DNA from: Streptomyces sp. CC0208
Lineage (GTDB): Bacteria > Actinomycetota > Actinomycetes > Streptomycetales > Streptomycetaceae
Direction: 5' to 3'
Assembly: GCF_003443735.1 (NCBI RefSeq)
Contig: NZ_CP031969.1
Coordinates: 558,001-622,000, forward strand
DNA: 64,000 nucleotides
How positions within the stretch are numbered: the first letter of the stretch is position 1; every line of letters begins with the position of its first letter. The position numbers and the translations under genes were made by a program. Below the pieces are notes generated by a model. That model did not search any database, was not told the DNA's origin, and worked only from the letters and a program-made list of their open reading frames with translations. Of this stretch, positions 35,233 to 43,690 are shown piece by piece.

Positions 35233-38001
35233 TTGAACCCTGCCCGGCGAATAAGTGTGACCGCCGTGGCGGTGCTGGCGGCCCTGGCGGGCTCGCCCGG
35301 ACTGGCACAGGCTCAACAGCCTTCCCAGACAAGACTGTTGAGTACTACGGACGACAACAAACTTCCGCCGGGATGGCGGATCGACGGGGACCACGGCTCG
35401 CGTGAGCTGGTCTGGCGCGCGCCGAAGCCCGTGCCCGTGGGGGACGCGCGCGTCGAGTTCCGCACGGGCGACCGGCTGCTCGGTGCACCGAAGCCGGGGA
35501 AGGACGGGCGGACCTTCCGGCTCGCTCTCGACGAAGCCGGATCCACCGCACTGACCGACCTGCAAGTCACCGCCGCGGGACGCCGGTTGGACGTGGCGGC
35601 CGACCAGCCGCGCGAGTCCGACCCGCAGGGGGTGCGGCTCCCCCCGCAGGCACCGGCGAACGGCGTCGATCCCGGGAAGCCCGGCTCGTACCGCACGGTC
35701 AGCGGCTCGTACGACCTCGCCCCCGTGCGTCTGCCGGGGTTCGCGACCCCGGTCGAGATGCGTGCCCAGGTGGTGGCGCCGAAGGGTGCCACTGGCAGCC
35801 GGCCGCTCGCGCTGTTCCTGCACGGCCGCCACTCCACCTGCTACAAGCCGGGCAGCGAGGACGACACGACCATCGACTGGCCCTGCGCGGACGGCTACAA
35901 GCCGATCCCCAGCGACAAGGGCTATCTGCGTGACCAGAAACTCCTGGCCTCCCAGGGCTATGTGACCGTGTCGATCTCGGCCAACGGCATCAACGCCCAG
36001 GACTGGCAGGCCGAGGACGCCGGCGCGCAGGCGCGCTCCTCGCTGGTACGGCAGCATCTCGCCCACTGGGCCGACTGGGCCGCCCACCGCTCCACCGCCC
36101 CGGCCGTCGTACGCCAGGCGCCGAAGACCGACCTGTCCCGGGTCCTGCTCGTCGGCCACTCGCGCGGCGGCGAGGGCGTCAACCGGGCCGCCATGGACAG
36201 CCTCTACCCGCCACCCGCGGCCGAGGACGGTTACCGGGGGCCGGTGCGCTGGAAGGTACGCGCGACCGTGCTGATCGGACCGACGATCTTCGGCCAGAAT
36301 CCGGTCGCCGACGTGCCGTCCGTGACCCTGCTGCCGGGCTGCGACGGCGATGTCTCCGACCTTCAGGGCGAGGACTTCGTCGACGGCACCCGCGGTGTCA
36401 GCCGGGGCACCGCGCTGCACAGCGCGGTCTACGTGGTCGGCGCCAACCACAACTACTTCAACAGCGAGTGGACTCCGGGCGAGGCCGAGGCCCCGGCCCA
36501 GGACGACTTCGGAACCGACCCGGAGCAGACCGACCCGGTGTGCACGCCGGGCGCCCCGACCCGGCTGACCGCCGCCCAGCAGCACAAGGCGGGTTCCACC
36601 TACATCGCCGCGGCGGCCCGGCTCTTCCTCGCCGGTGACGACCGGGTGCGTCCGCTGCTCGACGGTTCCGGCAGGCGGGCCTCGTCCGCCGACCCGGCCC
36701 GGGTGCTGACCCACGCGGTCGGCGGTCGCCGCAGCGGCGGCTTCCTGCCGGACTCCGGTGCCAAGGTGACCGGTGCCCGGCTGTGCTCGGCGATCGACCC
36801 GAACCCGGCCGTGGCCTGTCTGGACCCGGAGACCCCCGGCTCGTCCCCGCACTTCGCGTGGTGGGAGACGGAGAAGGAGACCGGCCGCAGCGCGGTGGAC
36901 CTGAAGTGGTCCGCACCGGGCACGGCCGCACGCGTCACCCCCGCCAAGCCGCTCTCCCTGCACGGCTCCCAGAAGCTCGCGCTGCGGGTCTTCGTACCGC
37001 CGAACACGACCGGCACGAAGTTCGACGTGTCCGTCACCGACTCCGCGGGCCGTCGGGTGACGCTGGGCCGCGCCGAGGTGGCGGGCCTGCCGGGCTCCGC
37101 GAGGACCGCGTCCTACTGGGCTCAGGAGCTGCGGGTCCCGCTGACGGCGGCGACCCGGGCCGGGCTCGACCTCCGGCACGTCAAGTCCCTTGAACTGACA
37201 CCCCGTTCGCGGTCCGGGCGAGCCTGGCTGATGGACGCCTGGGGCTGGGCGCCGGGCACTCCCGCGGTCACTGCGGCCGCGCTGCCCCGCGTCGACGTGG
37301 GCCGCACGATCGTCAAGGAGGGCGACTCGGGCACCCGCACCTACCGCATCCCGGTGAAGATCTCGGGGCACGGCAGCGGCCAGGTCCGGGTGTACGTCCT
37401 CGAACCGGACAGCGGCCGGGCCCAGAGCAAGCTGGTGACGGTACGGCCCGGCAGCCACGCAATCGACGTTCCGGTCGAGGTGAAGGGCGACACGAATTAC
37501 GGTGAGGACGTGGAGCACGACATCGCGGTCAAGGCCGTGCACCACTCCGTCATCGGCAAGCACCGGGGCGGGGTCACCGTCGAGAACGACGACCCCGCGC
37601 CGGTGGTCACCCTGTCGCCGGTCGCGGACCGGGTGACCGAGGGAGAGACGCTGACCTGGCGGCTGTCCATCGACGCACCCGTGACGGTGGACCTCTGGGA
37701 GCCGGTGCGGGTACTTCCGGTCACCGAGGGCACCGAGCTGTCCACCAAGGACGTGGACCCGCAGTGGCTCAAGGACTGGTCCGGTGACGTGCCCGACCCG
37801 GAGCGGCCGCTGTCCGACGCGAACCTGTGGGTGTGGCTGAACATCCCCCCGGGGAGCACCAGCGTGGACTTCATCGTGCCGACGCTGCAGGACCAGGTGG
37901 CCGAGCCGACCGAGTCGGTGCGCCTCGCCCAGACCGACCGCAACGCCGAGCCGCTGCCGGACCGGCCGGCGCTGACGGGGACGGTGCTCGACCGGCCGTG
38001 A
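35233..38001 (+). CDS. Large secreted alpha/beta hydrolase with Calx-beta-like domains
   Basis: 922 residues. A Sec signal (MNPARRISVTAVAVLAALAG) ends near AQAQQ. The hydrolase core has LALFLHGRHSTCY (oxyanion region), the nucleophile in LLVGHSRGGEGVN near residue 310 and a candidate catalytic His in VVGANHNYFNS near 405. After about residue 680 the chain is beta-rich with Calx-beta-like stretches (IVKEGDSGTRTYRIPVKISG). It probably cleaves an ester or amide outside the cell; substrate unknown. TTG at 35233 is preferred because GAGGAG lies 8 bp upstream and the longer start would spoil the signal peptide. Confidence 0.75.
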   Translation: MNPARRISVTAVAVLAALAGSPGLAQAQQPSQTRLLSTTDDNKLPPGWRIDGDHGSRELVWRAPKPVPVGDARVEFRTGDRLLGAPKPGKDGRTFRLALDEAGSTALTDLQVTAAGRRLDVAADQPRESDPQGVRLPPQAPANGVDPGKPGSYRTVSGSYDLAPVRLPGFATPVEMRAQVVAPKGATGSRPLALFLHGRHSTCYKPGSEDDTTIDWPCADGYKPIPSDKGYLRDQKLLASQGYVTVSISANGINAQDWQAEDAGAQARSSLVRQHLAHWADWAAHRSTAPAVVRQAPKTDLSRVLLVGHSRGGEGVNRAAMDSLYPPPAAEDGYRGPVRWKVRATVLIGPTIFGQNPVADVPSVTLLPGCDGDVSDLQGEDFVDGTRGVSRGTALHSAVYVVGANHNYFNSEWTPGEAEAPAQDDFGTDPEQTDPVCTPGAPTRLTAAQQHKAGSTYIAAAARLFLAGDDRVRPLLDGSGRRASSADPARVLTHAVGGRRSGGFLPDSGAKVTGARLCSAIDPNPAVACLDPETPGSSPHFAWWETEKETGRSAVDLKWSAPGTAARVTPAKPLSLHGSQKLALRVFVPPNTTGTKFDVSVTDSAGRRVTLGRAEVAGLPGSARTASYWAQELRVPLTAATRAGLDLRHVKSLELTPRSRSGRAWLMDAWGWAPGTPAVTAAALPRVDVGRTIVKEGDSGTRTYRIPVKISGHGSGQVRVYVLEPDSGRAQSKLVTVRPGSHAIDVPVEVKGDTNYGEDVEHDIAVKAVHHSVIGKHRGGVTVENDDPAPVVTLSPVADRVTEGETLTWRLSIDAPVTVDLWEPVRVLPVTEGTELSTKDVDPQWLKDWSGDVPDPERPLSDANLWVWLNIPPGSTSVDFIVPTLQDQVAEPTESVRLAQTDRNAEPLPDRPALTGTVLDRP

Positions 38002-38039
38002 GCACGCTGCCGTGCGGCAGCTCGCGCTGACCTTCTGAG

Positions 38040-38064
38040 CGGGGCCCGGTCGGACCGGGCCCCG
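38040..38064. terminator. Bidirectional hairpin terminator
   Basis: CGGGGCCCGGT and ACCGGGCCCCG form an 11-bp perfect stem with a 3-base loop, placed between the convergent hydrolase and PPOX-type genes. A T-poor tail is normal for GC-rich actinobacteria. Confidence 0.75.
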
Positions 38065-38068
38065 TTCG

Positions 38069-38449
38069 TCACAAGGTCACGCGGATTCCGACCGTCCCGT
38101 CCGCCCCCCGGCGCAGCCTGCTGCCGAGGAGCGTGAGCCGGCCGAGGATGCCGTACTTCCGGGCCAGGAGCTGCCGGTAGCGGGCGGTGGTCGCCGCGTC
38201 ACAGATCTCCGCCGTGGCCGGGATCTGGTCGCCGGTCGGGTTGCCCCGCACGTCGCAGGGGCCGACGAGGACGTCCGCGCGGGCCCGGATCCGCTTCACC
38301 TTCCAGGCGTCGGCGGCCGACCACACGCCGAGCGCGTCCCCGTCGCGGACCACCCAGACGGGGGTGGCGACCGGTGTGCCGTTCTTCCGGAAGCTGGTGA
38401 GCAGCAGGTACTTGCCGTTACCGAGCCGCTCCAGCGGCGTGTCGTCCAT
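38069..38449 (-). CDS. PPOX-class F420-dependent oxidoreductase-like protein
   Basis: 126 residues with the split beta-barrel signature LTSFRKNGTPVATPVWVVRDGD, then ADAWKVKRIRARADVLVGPCDVRGNPTGD, and a short helical tail. The family uses F420 or FMN to reduce diverse substrates in actinobacteria. ATG at 38449 is the start. The gene is convergent with the large hydrolase and divergent from the S1 protease region. No partner enzyme is evident. Confidence 0.8.
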   Translation of the reverse strand: MDDTPLERLGNGKYLLLTSFRKNGTPVATPVWVVRDGDALGVWSAADAWKVKRIRARADVLVGPCDVRGNPTGDQIPATAEICDAATTARYRQLLARKYGILGRLTLLGSRLRRGADGTVGIRVTL

Positions 38450-38806
38450 GACGGAAGTCTAGGCAAACATGTTCGATCGGCGCAGGTGCGGTGCGGCTCG
38501 CGGGGCGTGGAGCACGGGGTGGGGACGTCGGCGCCCGTTCGGCTCATGTGGATGCGTGAGGGCCGACCGCGCCCCGCCGACCGGAGCGCCCGGCCCGGGG
38601 CTCGCTGGAAGGGCGGCCGTATGCGGGGAGATCCGGCCAACGCCGTTCCACGCGTGGCTGGTTGAAGCGCCTCGGCAGGACCCCGCCGCACCGGATCACC
38701 CGCTGTCGTGAACGCGTCCGGCCCGGGGCGCGTATGCAAGGAGGGTGCTCAACGACCGGAGGGCCCCGCGGTGCAGACACCGCTTGTTCTGGTTCGGGAG
38801 CCATGC
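38450..38806. other. 357-bp region without a supported gene
   Basis: This stretch separates the PPOX-type gene and the protease gene, which read away from each other, so it should hold both promoters. I see no convincing -10/-35 pair or long dyad. A GTG at 38771 with GGAGG 8 bp upstream is an alternative protease start (12 extra residues). Confidence 0.4.
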
Positions 38807-40177
38807 ATGAGGCACGCACGACGACGGGTCGTCCGGCGAGTGACACGGCTGGCGGCAGTCGGCGGACTCCTCCTGGGAGGCGCGATGGTCACGCGGGCCG
38901 TCGCGAGCGAGCCTCCCGCGACCACCGCCGTGCCGCGCACCTACGCGATGGAGGCGGGGCGGACGGGGGAGGATCTGGTGTCGCGGCTCGGCAGCTCCCG
39001 TACCGCCGGCACCTGGATCGGCGCCGACGGGAAGCCGGTCGTCGCGGTCACTGACGAGCAGGCGGCCGCCGAGGTACGCGAGGCGGGTGCCAGGCCGAAG
39101 GTCGTCGGGCACAGCATGGACGAGCTCAAGTCGGCGGCGAGGACGCTGCGTTCCGCGCCCCGGGTGGCCGGGACCGCCTGGTCCATGGACTACCGGACCA
39201 ACGAGGTGGTGGTGCAGGGCGACAGCACCGTCTCGGCGTCCGACTGGGCCGCGATGACGAAGGTCGCCCACGGCATCGGCGGCTTCGTCCGCATGGAGCG
39301 CACCGAGGGCAGCTTCACTCCCCGCCTGAACGGGGCGCAGCCGATCCTGTCGACCGGCGGACGCTGTTCGGCCGGCTTCAACGTGACCAACGGCCAGAGC
39401 GACTTCATCCTCACGGCCGGGCACTGCGGTCCCACCGGTTCGACCTGGTTCGCGGACACCGGGGGCACCAACCAGCTCGGCAAGACGGTCACCCAGAGCT
39501 TCCCCGGCAACGACTTCTCGCTGGTTCAGTACAACAACGGGAAGGCCGGCGACGGCGCCGGTGTCGTGTTCATCGGCAACGGCAAGGGCGTGCAGATCAC
39601 CGGCGCGGGCGATCCGTCCATCGGGCAGCGGGTGTTCCGCAGCGGCAGCACCAGCGGGCTGCGCGACGGTCAGGTGACGGGGGTCAACTCGACGGTGAAC
39701 TACCCGGAGGGCACGGTCACCGGGCTGATCGAGACCAATGTGTGTGCCGAGCCCGGGGACAGCGGCGGTCCGATGTTCTCCGAGGGGATCGCACTCGGCA
39801 TCACCTCGGGCGGCAGCGGTGACTGCACCCAGGGCGGTACGACGTTCTTCCAGCCGGTGACGAAGGCGCTGACGGCACTCGGCATGCGGTTGATCGTGTC
39901 GAACCCGACGGCCGCCGCCGGCGGGGCCTCTCCCGCACCGTCGGCCACCTCCGCGCAGGGCTCGATCGCTCCCGGTGCCGCATCTCCCGGTTCCTCGGCC
40001 GCGGTGCAGGGGGCCCAGGGCACGCCCCTGCTGAGCCGGCTCACGGACACCCGGAACGTCGGGCCCGGTCTGCTGGTCCTCGGCGGGAGTCTGATCGCGC
40101 TGGTGGCGACGCGGTACATCCGCTCGGAACAGGACCGCAGGGCGTATCAGCGGTACTACGGAGCGACTTGGGGCTGA
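38807..40177 (+). CDS. Membrane-anchored S1-family serine protease (streptogrisin-like)
   Basis: 456 residues. The signal is RRVVRRVTRLAAVGGLLLGGA, followed by a pro-region to about residue 150 like alpha-lytic-protease pro-domains but short. The protease domain carries the catalytic triad: His in ILTAGHCGP near residue 204, Asp in NDFSLVQY near 234 and Ser in GDSGGPMF near 317. Uniquely for the group there is an Ala/Ser/Pro linker and a C-terminal span (GLLVLGGSLIALVATRYI) with a basic cytoplasmic end, so the enzyme should stay on the membrane. ATG at 38807 is chosen; see 38450-38806 for the alternative. Confidence 0.82.
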   Translation: MRHARRRVVRRVTRLAAVGGLLLGGAMVTRAVASEPPATTAVPRTYAMEAGRTGEDLVSRLGSSRTAGTWIGADGKPVVAVTDEQAAAEVREAGARPKVVGHSMDELKSAARTLRSAPRVAGTAWSMDYRTNEVVVQGDSTVSASDWAAMTKVAHGIGGFVRMERTEGSFTPRLNGAQPILSTGGRCSAGFNVTNGQSDFILTAGHCGPTGSTWFADTGGTNQLGKTVTQSFPGNDFSLVQYNNGKAGDGAGVVFIGNGKGVQITGAGDPSIGQRVFRSGSTSGLRDGQVTGVNSTVNYPEGTVTGLIETNVCAEPGDSGGPMFSEGIALGITSGGSGDCTQGGTTFFQPVTKALTALGMRLIVSNPTAAAGGASPAPSATSAQGSIAPGAASPGSSAAVQGAQGTPLLSRLTDTRNVGPGLLVLGGSLIALVATRYIRSEQDRRAYQRYYGATWG

Positions 40178-40202
40178 GCCCGGGCCTTCCGGCCTCGGGC
40201 TT
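40177..40202. terminator. Hairpin terminator between convergent genes
   Basis: AGCCCGGGCC and GGCCTCGGGCT pair around a TTCC loop with one bulged base, ending in TTCTC. It covers the 26 bp between the protease stop and the DMT transporter stop and can serve both strands. Confidence 0.65.
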
Positions 40203-40203
40203 C

Positions 40204-41025
40204 TCATCCCAGGCTGAGCAGGACCGTGGCGATCCCCGCCCCCAGGAGGCCCATCACCTGCCTGGGGCTCAGGCGCTCGTGCAGCAGGGCGAGTCCGAGG
40301 ATCACGGGGAGGGCCGGGTAGAGGGAGGCCAGGACCACGGCGACGGCCAGCAACTGCCGCTGGGCGGCCAGCAGATAGAGGATGAGCGCGAGGGCTGCGC
40401 CCGCTCCGACGAGCACCGCCTGGACGGCGCGCACCGGCGGCAGGCGCAGGCGCCGGGGGTGTCGTGCCGCCATGGGCAGCAGCACGAGTACGGCGGCCAC
40501 CCGTCCCGCGGCCACCGGCCACAGTCCGCTGGAGGCATCGGCCTGGGCGAGGGCGATGTACTGGAGCGCGATGCCGGCACTGGCCAGCAGCCCGTCGGGG
40601 ACGCCCCCGCCGTCGTCCTTGCCGCCGCCGCAGACCATCCAGAGCGCGGGCACGGAGAGGACGATCCCCAGCCAGGCCACGGCGGTCGGCCGGTCGCCGA
40701 GCATCACTCCGCACACCACGGAGAGGGCGACCCCGGTGACGGCGCTCACAGGTACGACCACGCTCATCGCGCCGTGGCTGAGGCCGCGGTTGAGGAAGTG
40801 CATGGCGGCGCCGCTTCCGACTCCGGAGAGCGCGCCCCACAGGAGGTCGACGGGCCGTACGGGGCCGACGGGAAGGAGGAGCGCGGCGGCGGTCGCGAGC
40901 AGCAGGCCGCCGATCTGGCCGAGGAAGGTGACGGCGGCGAAGTGCGCGCGACGGGACAGCAGGCCACCGGTGAAGTCGACGATGCCGTAAAGGACCGCCG
41001 AGGTCAGTGCGAGGAGAGGGCCCAT
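40204..41025 (-). CDS. DMT/EamA-family transporter
   Basis: 273 residues with about ten spans in two EamA-type halves: MGPLLALTSAVLYGIVDFTGGLL at the start and a second copy from GVPDGLLASAGIALQYIALAQ. Family members export metabolites or amino acids, or carry drugs; the substrate is not readable. ATG at 41025 is the start. It is convergent with the S1 protease and 55 bp downstream of a small leftward gene. Confidence 0.8.
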   Translation of the reverse strand: MGPLLALTSAVLYGIVDFTGGLLSRRAHFAAVTFLGQIGGLLLATAAALLLPVGPVRPVDLLWGALSGVGSGAAMHFLNRGLSHGAMSVVVPVSAVTGVALSVVCGVMLGDRPTAVAWLGIVLSVPALWMVCGGGKDDGGGVPDGLLASAGIALQYIALAQADASSGLWPVAAGRVAAVLVLLPMAARHPRRLRLPPVRAVQAVLVGAGAALALILYLLAAQRQLLAVAVVLASLYPALPVILGLALLHERLSPRQVMGLLGAGIATVLLSLG

Positions 41026-41079
41026 CCCGTCAGGGGTGCCCAGGGACGGGGCGGTGATGCCCCGCGGGGGTCCGCGGGG

Positions 41080-41253
41080 TCAGGCCGCCCGGACCGGCTG
41101 CGGAGCGGCGGCGGCCCACTCCAGGACGAGGCGCTGATATTCCTCGCGCTGCTCGCCGCTCAGTGTCCCGCCCGCCCGGCGCCACAGGGCCCGGATCTCC
41201 TCGTTGACCTCGTCGGCCGATCGATCGGTCACGGGTTCAACAGTGGTGGACAT
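41080..41253 (-). CDS. Small conserved hypothetical protein (57 aa)
   Basis: 57 residues, acidic and helical (ADEVNEEIRALWRRAGGTLSGEQREEYQRL), ending in an Ala/Pro tail. Similar short proteins are frequent in streptomycetes; the role is unknown. ATG at 41253 is taken from homolog-like length; ATG at 41265 is equally possible, and neither has a strong ribosome site. Two TTGACA strings on the minus strand 15 bp apart (41345-41367) lie about 100 bp upstream and could be part of its promoter. Confidence 0.5.
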   Translation of the reverse strand: MSTTVEPVTDRSADEVNEEIRALWRRAGGTLSGEQREEYQRLVLEWAAAAPQPVRAA

Positions 41254-41380
41254 GGTGTGAAGCATACGGCCGTGGAAGTGAAGGCGCCGTGAGTAATCAC
41301 ACCAGAAACGGGCATATCGGACCGTGTCGCTGATCACGTCCATCTGTCAAGGCGCGAGATGTCAAGGGGCGTGACCCTCT

Positions 41381-42541
41381 TCACACTTCGGCCACACCGA
41401 GGACCAGCACCTGGATCGCCAGTACGGCGGCCCCGCGGGCCCAGTCGTGAAAGTCGGACACTCTGGTCTCCAGGTCGATCGGGGTGGCCAGAGGGTGGCG
41501 GTGGGAGCGGATCGCGTCCTCGACGGTCTTGCCGGCCACGTCCATCAGTCCGACGCCCTCTCCGGCGAGCATGATCTTCTGCGGCATGGCGAAGTTGGCG
41601 ATCTGGGCGACGAGGACACCGAGGGCGCGCCCGGCCTCGTCGATGACGCGGGCGGGCATGGGGTCGCCCGCCGCGGCGAGGGCGAGGATCTCCTCGTAGC
41701 TGTGGTCGCGGCCGGTGGCGGCCTGCACCTGGTAGCGGATGTTGGGGATGGTGAGCAGGGAGACGGCGCTGCCGCGGTTGCCGTCGGGCGTCAGCGGCCC
41801 GTTGGGGTCGATGATCCAGTGCCGCCCGAAGCCCCGGTCCTCCTCGGCGTAGGGGACGCGCCGGCCACCGAGGACCAGGCCGTAGCCGATGCCGGCACCG
41901 ATGGTGAGGACGACGAAGCGGTCGAGGCCGCGTCCCGCGCCGAACCAGGTCTCGGCCTCGACGAGGGCGGCGACGTCGTTCTCGACGACCACGGGCAACC
42001 CCGTGCGCTCCTCGACGAGTTCACCGAGAGGGACGTCCCGCCAGTGCAGGAACGGGGACTCGCCGACCACGGCACGCTCCTGGACGAAGCCGCCGACCCC
42101 GATGCCGATGCCGGCGAGCCGCGGATACGCGCGGGCCAGTTCGCGCGTCATCTCCGCGAGCAGGTCGGCGACTTCGGCGGGGTCATGGCTGGCGAGGGGC
42201 CGGTCGTGGCGGGCGACGATCTCGCTCCGGAGGGTGGTGACGACGCCGTAGACCATGTCCTCGGTGATCTTGAAGCCGATGAAGGACCGGGACTCGGCGA
42301 CCACGTCGAGGGGCTGCGAGGGGCGCCCCTGGCGCACCTCGGCCGGGGTGCCCGCCTCGGGGACCTCGATCAGCAGTCCCGACTCGATGAGCGGTTTGGT
42401 CAGCCGGGTGAGGCTGCCCGCGGAGAGGTCGAGGCGGCGGGCGAGTTCGGTGCGCGACAGCGGGCCGTGCACGAGCACCTCGATCGCCACCGAGCGCTCA
42501 CCGGCGCTCAGGGGTAGCCAGCTGACGGCAACTGCGGTCAT
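41381..42541 (-). CDS. ROK-family transcriptional regulator (second)
   Basis: 386 residues. The winged HTH is SRTELARRLDLSAGSLTRLTKPLIE (residues 30-60), followed by a ROK kinase-like domain with GIGIGVGGFVQERAVVG and FVVLTIGAGIGYGLVLGG. It lies divergently from a sugar ABC operon, so local repression with sugar induction is likely. ATG at 42541 opens the 167-bp divergent region that carries a repeated candidate operator. No kinase-type zinc Cys cluster is obvious. Confidence 0.85.
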   Translation of the reverse strand: MTAVAVSWLPLSAGERSVAIEVLVHGPLSRTELARRLDLSAGSLTRLTKPLIESGLLIEVPEAGTPAEVRQGRPSQPLDVVAESRSFIGFKITEDMVYGVVTTLRSEIVARHDRPLASHDPAEVADLLAEMTRELARAYPRLAGIGIGVGGFVQERAVVGESPFLHWRDVPLGELVEERTGLPVVVENDVAALVEAETWFGAGRGLDRFVVLTIGAGIGYGLVLGGRRVPYAEEDRGFGRHWIIDPNGPLTPDGNRGSAVSLLTIPNIRYQVQAATGRDHSYEEILALAAAGDPMPARVIDEAGRALGVLVAQIANFAMPQKIMLAGEGVGLMDVAGKTVEDAIRSHRHPLATPIDLETRVSDFHDWARGAAVLAIQVLVLGVAEV

Positions 42542-42565
42542 GAAGGTCAGACTCCCACATGATTT

Positions 42566-42580
42566 CTTTCACTGTAAAAG
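42566..42580. promoter_or_regulatory. Candidate ROK operator, copy 1
   Basis: CTTTC-N5-AAAAG, an imperfect dyad with flanks TT...YAA. An equally spaced second copy exists at 42651-42665. This one lies 25 bp upstream of the ROK start and would allow autoregulation. Confidence 0.5.
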
Positions 42581-42636
42581 CAATGTGCCCAGATTACGGT
42601 CACCGAGACCGTCCCGAAAAGATGCGGACCCGCCCC

Positions 42637-42665
42637 TTGACGGTTGGATTCTTTCGCGACAAAAG
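42637..42665 (+). promoter_or_regulatory. Candidate ROK operator copy 2 with promoter of the sugar operon
   Basis: TTGACG (42637-42642) is followed about 18 bp later by a weak -10 region, and CTTTC-N5-AAAAG (42651-42665) covers the space between. This arrangement suits a repressor blocking RNA polymerase. The first permease starts 44 bp downstream. Confidence 0.5.
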
Positions 42666-42708
42666 TAAGTGGCCGAGGACGAGCCACCGAAGACGAGGGA
42701 GTCTCCCG

Positions 42709-43674
42709 ATGACCATCGCCTCCAGCAGCCCTCCGTCGCGTCTGCCGCTCGGCGGCGCCGAGGGGGCACGGACCGAACCGGGCACGGACCGCGTCCCAGG
42801 CGGGTCGAACGGGGGTGACGGGCGTCTGGCCGCGGTGTTCATCGCCCCCGCCCTGGTGGGTTTCGTGGTCTTCCTGCTCTGGCCGACGCTGCGGGGCATC
42901 TACCTGAGCTTCACCCGCTTCAATCTGCTGACCCCCGCGGAGTGGGTGGGCCTCGCCAACTACGACCGGATGATCCACGACCCCATCTTCTGGGAGTCGC
43001 TGAAGGTCACCGTGGAGTACGTGGTCATCAACATCGGCGTCCAGACGGTGTCCGCCCTCGCCATCGCCGTGCTCCTGCAGCGCCTGACCCAGTCCCCACT
43101 GCTGCGCGGGATCGTGCTGACGCCCTATCTGATGTCGAACGTCGTCGCGGGTCTGGTCTGGCTGTGGATCCTCGACAACCAGCTCGGCATCGGCAACGAG
43201 ATCATCGCCGGGCTCGGCTTCGACCGGATCCCCTTCCTCGCCGACGAGACCTGGGCGATCCCGACGATCGCCCTGATCAACGTGTGGCGGCATGTCGGCT
43301 ACACCGCGCTGCTGCTGTTCGCCGGGCTCATGGCCATCCCGAACGACATGTACGAGGCGGCGAAGGTGGACGGCGCGAGCGAGTGGCGGATGTTCTGGCG
43401 GATCACCATGCCGCTGCTGCGTCCGGTCCTGGCGGTGGTTCTGATCATGACGGTGATCGGTTCGTTCCAGGTGTTCGACACGGTCGCGGTGACGACCGCG
43501 GGCGGCCCGGCGAACGCGACCAACGTGCTCCAGTTCTACATCTACCAATCGGCGTTCGGCCGCTTCCAGTTCGGCTACGCGTCCGCGATGTCCGTCGCCC
43601 TGCTGGTCGTGCTGAGCGCGATCACCGTCCTGCAGTACCGGCTCACCCGGGCCGGCCAGACCGATCTCGGCTGA
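42709..43674 (+). CDS. Sugar ABC transporter permease, MalF-like
   Basis: 321 residues, six spans, with the EAA loop MYEAAKVDGASEWRMFWRI. An unstructured N-terminus of 35 residues precedes the first helix (AAVFIAPALVGFVVFLLWP). ATG at 42709 follows GAGGGAG. Together with the following permease and the lipoprotein it forms a complete carbohydrate importer lacking its own ATPase. Confidence 0.88.
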   Translation: MTIASSSPPSRLPLGGAEGARTEPGTDRVPGGSNGGDGRLAAVFIAPALVGFVVFLLWPTLRGIYLSFTRFNLLTPAEWVGLANYDRMIHDPIFWESLKVTVEYVVINIGVQTVSALAIAVLLQRLTQSPLLRGIVLTPYLMSNVVAGLVWLWILDNQLGIGNEIIAGLGFDRIPFLADETWAIPTIALINVWRHVGYTALLLFAGLMAIPNDMYEAAKVDGASEWRMFWRITMPLLRPVLAVVLIMTVIGSFQVFDTVAVTTAGGPANATNVLQFYIYQSAFGRFQFGYASAMSVALLVVLSAITVLQYRLTRAGQTDLG

Positions 43675-43690
43675 CCCGGAAGGAGTCGAC

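Noticed and set aside
35047..37563. Upstream extension of the Gfo/Idh/MocA frame into the secreted hydrolase
   Set aside because: The extension is antisense to a confident gene and lacks any domain; the enzyme starts at 35046 where the Rossmann motif and an operator-flanked ATG are found.
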